Part shown: in pieces, positions 35,159 through 42,686 of the stretch
How the letters are laid out: the number at the start of each line of letters is the position of its first letter
Position numbering within the stretch: position 1 is the first letter of the stretch
Source of the DNA: Nocardia salmonicida NBRC 13393
GTDB lineage: Bacteria; Actinomycetota; Actinomycetes; Mycobacteriales; Mycobacteriaceae
Direction: 5' to 3'
Assembly (NCBI RefSeq): GCF_001613085.1
Contig: NZ_BDBR01000012.1
Span: 62,001 to 126,000, forward strand
DNA: 64,000 bases
Made by a program: the position numbers and the translations under genes
The notes under the pieces: generated by a model
The model's database searches: none
What the model was told of the DNA's origin: nothing
What the model saw: the letters and a program-made list of their open reading frames with translations, nothing else

Positions 35159-36340
35159 GTGGCAACAGGATCTGTGGTAACCCTCGGCGTCAGCACCGAG
35201 CGTGGAGCCGTGCACGCGGTCGCGTTCGCCGAATCGGGCGTCACTCTCACGGATCGGATGCTGCTGCGGCGCACCGTCCGTGCCGGTGGTGATGGTAAGG
35301 CCGAAGTAGCGGCGGCGGTGCACACCGCACTCGACGCGATCGCGGCCGAACTCGACGACGAGCACGAGATCGCCGGGGTGGCAGTGAGTTACCGCGACGC
35401 GAACGAGCGGCGCGCGATCGTCACCCGTCTGGCGGAGACCGAATGGCGCACCGCCTCGCTGGTTTCGGCGAAGTCGGCGCATCTGTTCGTCGCGGGCGCG
35501 ATGACCTGGCTGGACGAGTTCGACAATCTGCTCATCGTCGAGGCCGTGCCCGGGTACCAGGCGATGACACTGGTCGACCCGGGTCGCCATCGCGTGCTCG
35601 CCGCCTACTCGCAGACCGGCGCGCCGACGCCCGACGCCCTGCGCGCGGGCGTATCGGCAGCGTGGGATCAGTTCGAGGCGGCGTCGGTGAAGCCCGGCGC
35701 GGTGGTGCTGGTCGGTTCGTCGTCGGACGCGCCCGCGGTGCGCGACGCGGTCGCCGGGTTCGGTGTGCCGGTGCTGCCCTGTCGGTTGGCGCCGTTCGCG
35801 CCCGCCGCCGGTGCCGCGCTGGTCGCGCTCGGTGACACGGTCGTGGTGCCGATATCCACCGGCTCGCGCTCCAAGCGGGGGACGGCGATGGTCGCGGCGG
35901 CGGCGAGTGTGCTGGCCGGCGGGCTCGTCGCGGGTGGTTCGTATGCGGTGATCAACAGCGGTCGGCCGGTGGTCGACAACACCGCCGTGTCGTCGGAGCC
36001 CGGCGCCGCGTCGGCGCCGGTTATTCCGCAAGCCCCCCAGACACACGAGGCCGCCTCGGTCGAGACCGGGGGTGTGACGGAAGAGTCGACCACCTCGCCG
36101 TACGAGACGGTGTCGCCGAATCCGCAACTGGTGAACCCGGGCGAATTCCCCCTCGACTACCCGACCCAGCTGTACGGAGACGCGCCACAGGAGGATCCGC
36201 TGCCGCTCGAGCCTGTCGCGCCGGTGGTGCCGCAGATTCCCGCCGCGGCCCCGACCCTGCCGGGAACGGGCATTCCGCTCAGCATGCAGCCTGCGCAGGC
36301 TGTCACGCCGGAAGGTCCGCGCACGGCATCCGCCGACTGA
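35159..36340 (+). CDS. DUF7159-like membrane protein with a degenerate ASKHA (actin/Hsp70-like) domain
   Basis: A 393 aa protein. The first 240 residues form an actin/Hsp70-like fold: VVTLGVSTERGAVHAVAF resembles the phosphate-1 strand pair, then LLIVEAVPGYQAMTLV and VVLVGSSSDAPAVRDAV. Catalytic ATPase residues are not clearly kept. A single membrane helix (MVAAAASVLAGGLVAGGSYAVI) is at about residues 245-266, and a Pro/Glu-rich tail with repeated PVVPQIPAAAP-type segments is outside. Similar proteins occur in mycobacteria with unknown function. The GTG start is 35159. Confidence 0.7.
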   Translation: MATGSVVTLGVSTERGAVHAVAFAESGVTLTDRMLLRRTVRAGGDGKAEVAAAVHTALDAIAAELDDEHEIAGVAVSYRDANERRAIVTRLAETEWRTASLVSAKSAHLFVAGAMTWLDEFDNLLIVEAVPGYQAMTLVDPGRHRVLAAYSQTGAPTPDALRAGVSAAWDQFEAASVKPGAVVLVGSSSDAPAVRDAVAGFGVPVLPCRLAPFAPAAGAALVALGDTVVVPISTGSRSKRGTAMVAAAASVLAGGLVAGGSYAVINSGRPVVDNTAVSSEPGAASAPVIPQAPQTHEAASVETGGVTEESTTSPYETVSPNPQLVNPGEFPLDYPTQLYGDAPQEDPLPLEPVAPVVPQIPAAAPTLPGTGIPLSMQPAQAVTPEGPRTASAD

Positions 36341-36349
36341 CCGTCTCCA

Positions 36350-36385
36350 CACTGAAGGGGCAGCGCACGCGCTGCCCCTTCAGTG
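36350..36385. terminator. Bidirectional hairpin terminator
   Basis: CACTGAAGGGGCAGCGC (36350-36366) and GCGCTGCCCCTTCAGTG (36369-36385) form a 17-bp stem between the DUF7159-like gene and the convergent ABC permease. There is no long T-run; the stem strength and convergent setting suggest it serves both. Confidence 0.75.
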
Positions 36386-36388
36386 GTT

Positions 36389-37156
36389 TCAGACGCTGGT
36401 ACGACGCCGGAACAGGATTCCCGCCGCGAGGTACCCGACCAGCGCGATTCCCGCGCACCACAGCACCGCGAGCAGCCCGCTGTTGCCGATCGGCGTGCCC
36501 ATCAGCAACCCGCGCGTCGTCTCGATCACCGGCGTCACCGGCTGATTCTCCGCGAACCGGTGCAGCCATACCGGCATCGACGAGGTCGGTACGAAAGCAG
36601 AGCTCACGTACGGCAGGAACATGAACACGAAGGTGAAACCGTTGGCCGCCTCCGGGTTTCGCGCGAGCAGGCCCAGCGCGGCGGCCAACCACGACAGTGC
36701 GAACACGAACATCGCGAGCACTCCGAAGACGCCGAGCCAGCGCAGCGGATCGGTGGTCGGCCGGAAGCCGAGCGCCACCGCCACCCCGACGACGATCGCC
36801 GAGGTGATCAGGTTGCGGATCACGCTCTCGGCGACGTGCCCGGTGAGTACCGCCGAGCGGGCGATGGCCATGGTGCGGAACCGGTCGATGATGCCCTCGG
36901 CCACGTCCGTCGACAGCGCGACCGCGGTGGTCGACGCGCCGAAACCCGCGCACAGCAGGATGATTCCGGGCACCACGTAGTCGATGTAGTCGCCCGCTCC
37001 CACGTCCATCGCGCCGCCGAACACGTAGACGAACATCAGCAGGATCATCACCGGCAGGGCGATCGTCATGATCATCGTGTCAGGGCTGCGCAGGGTGTGG
37101 CGGATATTGCGATCCAGCATGGTGGCCGAATCCTGGAGCGTGCGGGTGGTGCTCAT
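36389..37156 (-). CDS. ABC-2 type exporter permease (DrrB-like)
   Basis: A 255 aa membrane protein of the DrrB/ABC-2 family with six helices. Seen are the N-terminal RNIRHTLRSPDTMIMTIALPVMILLMFVYVF, GIILLCAGFGASTTAVALSTDVAEGIIDRFRTM (the conserved coupling region) and a C-terminal helix VLWCAGIALVGYLAAGILF. It overlaps the ATPase gene upstream by 4 bp (37153-37156), so the two form one exporter, probably for a lipophilic compound. The divergent TetR regulator probably controls it. Confidence 0.9.
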   Translation of the reverse strand: MSTTRTLQDSATMLDRNIRHTLRSPDTMIMTIALPVMILLMFVYVFGGAMDVGAGDYIDYVVPGIILLCAGFGASTTAVALSTDVAEGIIDRFRTMAIARSAVLTGHVAESVIRNLITSAIVVGVAVALGFRPTTDPLRWLGVFGVLAMFVFALSWLAAALGLLARNPEAANGFTFVFMFLPYVSSAFVPTSSMPVWLHRFAENQPVTPVIETTRGLLMGTPIGNSGLLAVLWCAGIALVGYLAAGILFRRRTSV

Positions 37157-38106
37157 GCGGCTACCTCGGTTCGTCCGGTCAGTGCGAAGAAGACATCATC
37201 GAGGTCGGGGGTGTGCACGGTGAGCTGGTCGATCGCGATGTCGAGTTCGGCGAATCGGTCGAGAAGCTGTTTGATCTCGGTGGCGCTGCCGTCCGAGGGC
37301 ACCTGCAGGGTCAGCTGTTCGGGATCGGCATGTCCACCGGAGTCGCTGTCGAGCGCGCGGGCGGCGGCGTCGAGTAGTGCGCGATCGGCGAAGCGGAATC
37401 GGATGTGTCCGCCCGGCACCAGGCGTTTGAGTTCCTCGGGAGTGCCGTCGGCGACGATGCGGCCGCCGTCGAGCACGGCGATCCGGTCGGCGAGCTGATC
37501 GGCTTCCTCCAGGTACTGCGTGGTGAGCAGGATGGTCGTCCCCTCGGCGGCCAATTCCTTGATGGCAGTCCACAGGTCGCGTCGGCTGCGTGGGTCGAGG
37601 CCGGTGGTCGGCTCGTCCAGGAAGACGATGCGCGGCTTGCCCATCAAGCTCATCGCGAGGTCGAGCCTGCGACGCATGCCGCCGGAGTAGGAGGCGACCG
37701 GCTTGTCGGCGGCGTCGACCAGGTCGAAACGCTCGAGGAGTTCGGTACCGCGACGCAGCGTCTCGGCCTTGCCCAGGTGCAGCAACCGGCCGGTGAGCCG
37801 CAGGTTCTCGGTGCCGGTGAGTACCCCGTCGACGGAGGCGTTCTGGCCGGTGACGCCGATCAGTCGCCGGATCGTATCGGGGGCTTGTCGCAGATCGTGC
37901 TCGAAGACCTCGACATCGCCGCGATCGGGCAGGCTCAGGGTCGCCAGGATGCGGACCAGCGTGGTCTTGCCCGCGCCGTTGGGGCCGAGAAGGGCGAAGA
38001 CGGTGCCCGCGCTGATGTCGAGGTCGAGGTCGTCCAGGACTACGTGGGCGCCGAAGGCTTTGCGTAGGTGCCGGATCGAGAGGGCGGGCGGTCGTTCGGG
38101 TGCCAT
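37153..38106 (-). CDS. ABC exporter ATPase (DrrA-like)
   Basis: A 317 aa ATPase. Walker A is GPNGAGKTT (residues 41-49), the ABC signature is YSGGMRRRLDLAMSL, Walker B is IVFLDEPTTGLD and the H-loop is LLTTQYLEEADQL. The C-terminal extension of about 90 residues with TEVAA end is typical of DrrA drug-export ATPases. It forms an operon with the permease. The 109-bp gap to the divergent tetR holds the operator at 38125-38165. Confidence 0.92.
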   Translation of the reverse strand: MAPERPPALSIRHLRKAFGAHVVLDDLDLDISAGTVFALLGPNGAGKTTLVRILATLSLPDRGDVEVFEHDLRQAPDTIRRLIGVTGQNASVDGVLTGTENLRLTGRLLHLGKAETLRRGTELLERFDLVDAADKPVASYSGGMRRRLDLAMSLMGKPRIVFLDEPTTGLDPRSRRDLWTAIKELAAEGTTILLTTQYLEEADQLADRIAVLDGGRIVADGTPEELKRLVPGGHIRFRFADRALLDAAARALDSDSGGHADPEQLTLQVPSDGSATEIKQLLDRFAELDIAIDQLTVHTPDLDDVFFALTGRTEVAA

Positions 38107-38124
38107 GAGTTCTCTCCGATCGAA

Positions 38125-38165
38125 AACTGTTTATGCGGTATACTCAGTTTATAGGCTAAACAGTT
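38125..38165. promoter_or_regulatory. Operator in the drrAB-tetR divergent promoter
   Basis: AACTGTTTA (38125-38133) and TAAACAGTT (38157-38165) are perfect 9-bp arms 23 bp apart; an inner CAGTTTA (38145-38151) pairs imperfectly with TAAACAG (38157-38163). The AT-rich block lies between the ATPase and tetR starts and probably binds the TetR product. Confidence 0.7.
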
Positions 38166-38215
38166 CTTGAGCGCAAGAGGAGGCGAGCTAGAGTCGAGGC
38201 GAGCAAAGGAGGCAG

Positions 38216-38941
38216 ATGACGACGTCCGGCGACACGGCGCTCCCGAGATCGGTCGAGCTGATGTGGGGCCTCGGGCAACCCGGCGGCCGCGGCCCCAAAC
38301 GGGCACTGACCCTCGATCAGATCCTCGACGCCGCCACCGAAGTGGCTGATGCGGAGGGGTTCGCGGCGTTGTCGATGAACCGGGTCGCCAAGCAGCTCGG
38401 CTACACCGCGATGTCGCTGTACCGGTATGTCGACAGCAAGAACACGCTGGTCGACCTGCTGATGGACCGGGTCGTCGGGGTGCCGCCCGTGATCGCGCCG
38501 CAGACGCCGTGGCGGTCAGGGCTCGAGCAGTGGGCGCGGGCCGAGTTCGCGCGGCTGGGTCGTCATCCCTGGTGGATGGACATTCCACTGAGTCGCCCGC
38601 CGATGGGCCCGAACAATATGGCGTGGCTCGAAACGGCGTTGGGGGTGCTCGCCGAAGCGGCGGTGCCGGATCCGGTCAAGCTGCAACTGGTGATGAACGT
38701 GTCGATGTTCGTGGTGGGAAAACGGCGGTTCCTGCGGGACCTGGAGGAGGAAGAGGGCGGAGACTTTCCCTCGGTGATGACCCGGGTCCTCGACCCGCAG
38801 CGCTTCCCTTGGGTGTCGGCCGCCCTGTCCGCCGCCGCGTTCGATGATGGCGATATCGAGTGGGAGCAGGCCGATTTCGAATTCGGCCTGGCCCGGTTGC
38901 TCGACGGTTACGAGGTGTTCATCGCCACTTTCGGCGACTGA
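38216..38941 (+). CDS. TetR family regulator (TetR_C type)
   Basis: A 241 aa regulator with GGAGG before ATG 38216. The HTH reads LTLDQILDAATEVADAEGFAALSMNRVAKQLGYTAMSLYRYVDSKNTLV, the pattern of the tetracycline-repressor C-terminal group, and the ligand domain follows. It is divergent from the DrrAB-like exporter and very probably represses it until the exported compound binds. It ends immediately beside the convergent bcp stop. Confidence 0.9.
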   Translation: MTTSGDTALPRSVELMWGLGQPGGRGPKRALTLDQILDAATEVADAEGFAALSMNRVAKQLGYTAMSLYRYVDSKNTLVDLLMDRVVGVPPVIAPQTPWRSGLEQWARAEFARLGRHPWWMDIPLSRPPMGPNNMAWLETALGVLAEAAVPDPVKLQLVMNVSMFVVGKRRFLRDLEEEEGGDFPSVMTRVLDPQRFPWVSAALSAAAFDDGDIEWEQADFEFGLARLLDGYEVFIATFGD

Positions 38942-39415
38942 CTACACCGACAGATCGCGGCGCAACTTAGCGACGTGGCCGGTGGCGCGGACGTTGTACT
39001 GGGCGAGTTCGATCGTGCCCTTCTCGTCGACCAGGAAGGTCGAGCGGATCACGCCCGTCACGGTCTTGCCGTACATCATCTTCTCACCGAAAGCGCCCCA
39101 TTCTTTGAGCACCTCGCGCTCGGGATCCGACAGCAGCGGGAAGGTCAGGCCCTCGTTGTCGCGGAATTTCGCCAGCTTGGCGGGCTTGTCGGGCGAGATC
39201 CCGATGACCTCGAGGCCCGCGCCACCGAGGTCGGCCAGGCTGTCGCGGAAGTCGCACGCCTGCTTGGTGCAGCCGGGGGTGCTGGCGGCCGGGTAGAAAT
39301 AGACGATCACCTTGCGGCCGAGGTAGTCCGACAGCGATACGTCGTTGCCGTCGGCGTCGGGCAGCGTGAACTCGGGGGCGGTGTCTCCGGGGGAGAGGCG
39401 ATGGTTGTCGGTCAC
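38942..39415 (-). CDS. bcp: Thioredoxin-dependent peroxiredoxin (BCP)
   Basis: A 157 aa peroxiredoxin that reduces hydroperoxides with thioredoxin. The peroxidatic cysteine C49 and the resolving C54 lie in YPAASTPGCTKQACDF, the spacing of the atypical 2-Cys BCP class. SPGDTAPEFTLPDADG and the C-terminal NVRATGHVAKLRRDLSV are close to M. tuberculosis Bcp (Rv2521), and the neighbouring DUF3618 gene is its partner there too. Two GTGs (39415 and 39418) can start translation. Confidence 0.93.
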   Translation of the reverse strand: MTDNHRLSPGDTAPEFTLPDADGNDVSLSDYLGRKVIVYFYPAASTPGCTKQACDFRDSLADLGGAGLEVIGISPDKPAKLAKFRDNEGLTFPLLSDPEREVLKEWGAFGEKMMYGKTVTGVIRSTFLVDEKGTIELAQYNVRATGHVAKLRRDLSV

Positions 39416-39496
39416 CACCGCACGGTAACCGACCGGGTCGGCGAGGCGCATGGATAGACTCGGTGACGAGCAGCAGACATTTACCTGGAGGTGACG

Positions 39497-39724
39497 GTGG
39501 CCAAGGACGACACCGACCGGATAGAACGCGAGATCGAGATCGCGCGTACCCGGTTGGCGACCACGCTCGACGAACTGGCGGTGCGCGCGGATCCGCAACG
39601 GATCGCGGACGACACCAAGAATATGGTGGTCGCCAAGTTGAACGAGCCGAAGGTCAAATACACGCTGATCGGAGCGGGCGCCCTCGTGGCCGGCCTGGTC
39701 CTGATCAAGATCTTCCGCAGCTGA
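39497..39724 (+). CDS. DUF3618 family protein
   Basis: A 75 aa protein. GTG 39497 lies 5 bp after GGAGG (39487-39491), so it is preferred to GTG 39491. The helix RIEREIEIARTRLATTLDELAVRADPQRIADD is the DUF3618 signature, followed by one membrane helix (YTLIGAGALVAGLVLIKIF). It is divergent from bcp, 81 bp apart, like Rv2520c. Function is not known. Confidence 0.85.
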   Translation: MAKDDTDRIEREIEIARTRLATTLDELAVRADPQRIADDTKNMVVAKLNEPKVKYTLIGAGALVAGLVLIKIFRS

Positions 39725-39743
39725 ATCAGCTGGCCGGACAACA

Positions 39744-39784
39744 AAAAACACCCGATGTGCCAACGAGTCACATCGGGTGTTTTT
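39744..39784. terminator. Bidirectional Rho-independent terminator
   Basis: AAAAACACCCGATGTG (39744-39759) and CACATCGGGTGTTTTT (39769-39784) make a 16-bp stem ending in T-runs on both strands. It separates the DUF3618 gene from the convergent excalibur gene, terminating both. Confidence 0.93.
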
Positions 39785-39790
39785 GTGTTT

Positions 39791-40087
39791 CTACTGCGTG
39801 GGGCAGGCCAGGCCGTCGCCGTCCGGGTCGAGGTGCGGGGAGTAGCCCGCCTCGCCGCGGAACAACGGCGCGCGGCCGGCGGCCATCGCATCGTCGCAGC
39901 TGCGGAACGCGCCACCGGCCGAGCCGGACTGGACCAGGTTGGCCGAGCCGGTCGCTCCGAGAATGGAGTCGAAGCTGGACGAACCGGTGCCCGCTGAGCC
40001 CGCGAACGGGTTGGCATGGGCGACCGGTGCGGCGATCAGGGCGAGCCCTGCGGCGGCAAGGCTGACGGTGAGCCGACTAACGTTCAT
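39791..40087 (-). CDS. Secreted excalibur calcium-binding domain protein
   Basis: A 98 aa exported protein. A signal peptide (LTVSLAAAGLALIAAPVAHA) cleaves near NPFAG, a Ser/Gly-rich linker follows, and the C-terminal excalibur domain is complete: RSCDDAMAAGRAPLFRGEAGYSPHLDPDGDGLAC, with the DxDxDG calcium loop and two cysteines. Excalibur domains occur in surface proteins and nucleases; as a stand-alone protein the role is unknown. Confidence 0.9.
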   Translation of the reverse strand: MNVSRLTVSLAAAGLALIAAPVAHANPFAGSAGTGSSSFDSILGATGSANLVQSGSAGGAFRSCDDAMAAGRAPLFRGEAGYSPHLDPDGDGLACPTQ

Positions 40088-40144
40088 GAATTCCTCTATG
40101 TCTGCTGCGGTTCGGGAGTGGTGACGGCCACGATGTGGCCGGTA

Positions 40145-40169
40145 GCCCCGTCCACCTTTGTGACGGGGC
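40145..40169. terminator. Hairpin between pirin and excalibur genes
   Basis: GCCCCGTC (40145-40152) and GACGGGGC (40162-40169) give an 8-bp stem 53 bp after the pirin stop. With no T-run it is a weak terminator candidate. Confidence 0.35.
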
Positions 40170-40221
40170 GACCGATTGTCAACCGCACGCGACCCGAGGA
40201 TTCGCCGCGAGTAGCGGTCGG

Positions 40222-41199
40222 TTATTCACCCAGTCTGCGCCCGGTCAGGTGTTCGGCCGGGATAGTGCCCATGCGACCCGCGTTGAAATCCTCCATCGCC
40301 TCGATGATTTCCTGGCGAGTGTTCATCACGAACGGCCCGTATTGAATCACCGGTTCGCGCAAGGGAGTTCCGCCGAGTAGCAGGACCTCGAGATCGCCGG
40401 TGGTGCTGTGCTGGGTGAGATCGGCGGTCAGGGTGAGGGCGTCGCCCTTGCCGAAGGCCACCAGTTGCCCGGCGCTGATCGGCCTGCGATCGACGCCGAC
40501 CGTGCCGCTGCCCGACAGCACGTAGGCCATCGCGGTGAAGTCCTTGGGCCACGGCGTTTCCAGCTGGGCGCCGGGCACGAGCGAGGCGTGGGCGTAGGCG
40601 ATCGGGGTGTAGGTCGACCCGGGGCCGGCGAAACCGGCGACCTCACCGGCGATGACGCGCACGAGCGCACCGCCGTCGTGCGAGCTCACCAGGGTCAGTT
40701 CGCTCGCGCGCAGATCCTGGTAGCGCGGGGTGGCGAACTTGTTCGCCCGCGGCAGGTTCACCCACAGCTGGATTCCGTGGAAAGTGCCGCCGGAGATCAC
40801 GAGCTTCTCCTCGGGCAGTTCGTCGTGCAGCATGCCGGAGCCCGCGGTCATCCACTGTGTGTCGCCCTCGCCGATGACACCGCCACCACCTTGGGAATCG
40901 TGGTGGACCATGGTGCCGTCGAGCATGTACGTAACGGTCTCGAAGCCGCGGTGCGGATGCCATGGCGCGCCCTTGGCGGCGTACGGCTCATAGGCCACCG
41001 GGCCCATCTGGTCGAGCAGGATGAACGGGTCGGCCGAGCGCAGATCAACGCTGGGGAACGGCCGGGTCACCTCGAACCCGGCGCCTTCCTGCTGGCGCGC
41101 GGCGGTGACGATCTGGCGAACCGGACGCTGGGTCTCGGTGACATCGGGGCGGGGCAGCCGGGGCAGCACCATGATGTCGTCGACGGTGATAGCTGGCAT
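40222..41199 (-). CDS. Pirin family protein
   Basis: A 325 aa bicupin protein. The N-terminal cupin has the metal-binding pattern PWHPHRGFETVTYML and GSGMLHDELPEE of the pirin family; the second domain (PKDFTAMAYVLSGSGTVG) is less conserved, as usual. Pirins bind iron and include quercetinase activity, oxidative-stress roles and cofactor functions; none can be assigned. The divergent marR starts 72 bp away with a shared palindrome, so this gene is probably MarR-controlled. Confidence 0.9.
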   Translation of the reverse strand: MPAITVDDIMVLPRLPRPDVTETQRPVRQIVTAARQQEGAGFEVTRPFPSVDLRSADPFILLDQMGPVAYEPYAAKGAPWHPHRGFETVTYMLDGTMVHHDSQGGGGVIGEGDTQWMTAGSGMLHDELPEEKLVISGGTFHGIQLWVNLPRANKFATPRYQDLRASELTLVSSHDGGALVRVIAGEVAGFAGPGSTYTPIAYAHASLVPGAQLETPWPKDFTAMAYVLSGSGTVGVDRRPISAGQLVAFGKGDALTLTADLTQHSTTGDLEVLLLGGTPLREPVIQYGPFVMNTRQEIIEAMEDFNAGRMGTIPAEHLTGRRLGE

Positions 41200-41228
41200 G
41201 GGGTGCCTCCTGGGAGCTTCTCGAGTCA

Positions 41229-41250
41229 GTTGGTTTCCATGTCAACCAAC
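41229..41250. promoter_or_regulatory. MarR-type operator between pirin and marR
   Basis: GTTGGTT (41229-41235) and AACCAAC (41244-41250) flank TCCATGTC in a 22-bp site of the length usual for MarR dimers. It sits midway between the divergent start codons, so one site can control both genes. Confidence 0.75.
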
Positions 41251-41270
41251 ATGGCCCTAGAATCATTCCC

Positions 41271-41735
41271 GTGCCCCGATGGTTGTCCGAAGAAGAGCAG
41301 AAGACCTGGCGGTCCTACATCCTCATGCGTCAGCGTCTCGACGCCGTCCTAGCCGCGGGCCTGGGCGAACACGGACTATCGATGGCCGACTACGAGCTGT
41401 TGGTGCCGCTGTCGGCGGCGCCCGGCGGATGCCTGCGAGCCAAGGACCTGGCCGCCGAGGTCTGCTGGGACAAGTCCAGGTTGTCCAAGCAACTGGCCCG
41501 GATGGCCACCCGTGGACTCGTCGATCGAGTACCCGCCGAGGACGACGCGCGCGGAATCGTGGTGTCGCTGACCGAGGCCGGACACAAGATCTTGCGCGAG
41601 GCCGCGCCCGAGCACGTCGAACTGGTGCGGGAGTTGTTCATCGACCGGATGACCGACGCGGAAAGCACGGCGGTCCGCTCGCTGGCCGAGAAGGTGATAG
41701 CGGCCGGCGAGGCCCGAAACGATTCAGCCGGTTAA
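41271..41735 (+). CDS. MarR family transcriptional regulator
   Basis: A 154 aa winged-helix regulator. The core reads LSMADYELLVPLSAAPGGCLRAKDLAAEVCWDKSRLSKQLARMATRGLVDRVPAEDDARGIVVSLTEAGHKIL, with the wing DDARG. The C-terminal dimer helices follow. The start is GTG 41271. Divergent from pirin with a palindrome between; such pairs are common and respond to phenolic or redox signals. Confidence 0.92.
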   Translation: MPRWLSEEEQKTWRSYILMRQRLDAVLAAGLGEHGLSMADYELLVPLSAAPGGCLRAKDLAAEVCWDKSRLSKQLARMATRGLVDRVPAEDDARGIVVSLTEAGHKILREAAPEHVELVRELFIDRMTDAESTAVRSLAEKVIAAGEARNDSAG

Positions 41736-41799
41736 CGATTCGTGCCCACACCCCGATGCGTTGTAGACAGGGCTCGAACTTCGCACAGGGGTGGGTGGC

Positions 41800-42648
41800 A
41801 TGAAGGCAGCCGGGTTCATCGTTTCAGTGGGCATGCTGTGCGCAGTGTCGGTCGCGGGATGCTCGACGGACAGCGGCACCGCGCAACCGGCGACGACCAC
41901 CGCTCGCGGTGGCTCGTGGGGTTCCGGCACACCCGTCACCGAACTGCCCGGCGCCGGCGGTCCGACGATCGCGCCGGATCAGCCGCCACCGGTCATCATC
42001 GCCCCGACGACGCCGGGCCCTCGCCCGACCGGTTCGGGCGCACCGAGCAGCGCGCCTGCCTCCACCGTGCCCCGACCGCCGGTCGCGACCGATGTCGTCT
42101 CGCTGGTCGCCGTCGATGCCGCAGGTCAACCGGCCAACGGCTTCGCCCTGACCAGTCCGACCCCGGTCGGCACTCTCGACTGCTCCTACAAGTCGCCGAG
42201 TCGTTCGGCGACCACCGCGGGGATCTACGAATGCGGTGCTTCCGCCGACTCGGCCAATGTGTGCTGGGCGGCTCCCGACAGGGCCTCGCTGCTGTGCGCG
42301 AATGACCCGTGGCAGCGCGGGCTGCGCCTGTATACCGTCAATCCGCCGGTCGCCGACATCGGCAAAACCGCGTCGCCCGAGCCGTGGGCGCTCGAACTCG
42401 CCGACGGCCGCCACTGCCGCATCCGCGTCGGCGGCGCCTGGGGTGGCCGCTCCGACGGTCTGGTCGGTGCCTACTCCTGCGACGGCGGGAACGACGTGGT
42501 CCTGCAGCCGTCCACCGCCCGCACGGCCATCGACACATCGACCAGTACCTGGTTGGTCGAGGTCGGTCCGCTGGGCTCCGGCGCACCCGACTTCCCGGCC
42601 CCCGCGACTGTCGCTGTTCGCATCGCTTACTTCGCTGCAGCGGGCTGA
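41800..42648 (+). CDS. Secreted lipoprotein of unknown function
   Basis: A 282 aa lipoprotein. ATG 41800 starts MKAAGFIVSVGMLCAVSVAGC, a signal with the lipobox VAGC. A long Pro/Thr/Gly-rich linker (TPVTELPGAGGPTIAPDQPPPVIIAPTTPGP) leads to a C-terminal domain with conserved cysteines in LDCSYKS, YECGAS, VCWAAP, LLCAND, HCRIRVGGAWGG and YSCDGG, the pattern of small disulphide-rich domains seen in nocardial and mycobacterial surface lipoproteins. Function unknown. Confidence 0.8.
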   Translation: MKAAGFIVSVGMLCAVSVAGCSTDSGTAQPATTTARGGSWGSGTPVTELPGAGGPTIAPDQPPPVIIAPTTPGPRPTGSGAPSSAPASTVPRPPVATDVVSLVAVDAAGQPANGFALTSPTPVGTLDCSYKSPSRSATTAGIYECGASADSANVCWAAPDRASLLCANDPWQRGLRLYTVNPPVADIGKTASPEPWALELADGRHCRIRVGGAWGGRSDGLVGAYSCDGGNDVVLQPSTARTAIDTSTSTWLVEVGPLGSGAPDFPAPATVAVRIAYFAAAG

Positions 42649-42686
42649 GTTGCCGACCGGGTCAGTTGCAGATGGGCGCCCATCGC

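Noticed and set aside
42671..42684. Perfect 14-bp palindrome GATGGGC/GCCCATC after the lipoprotein gene.
   Set aside because: There is no loop and no T-run; it is too short to call a terminator or operator.
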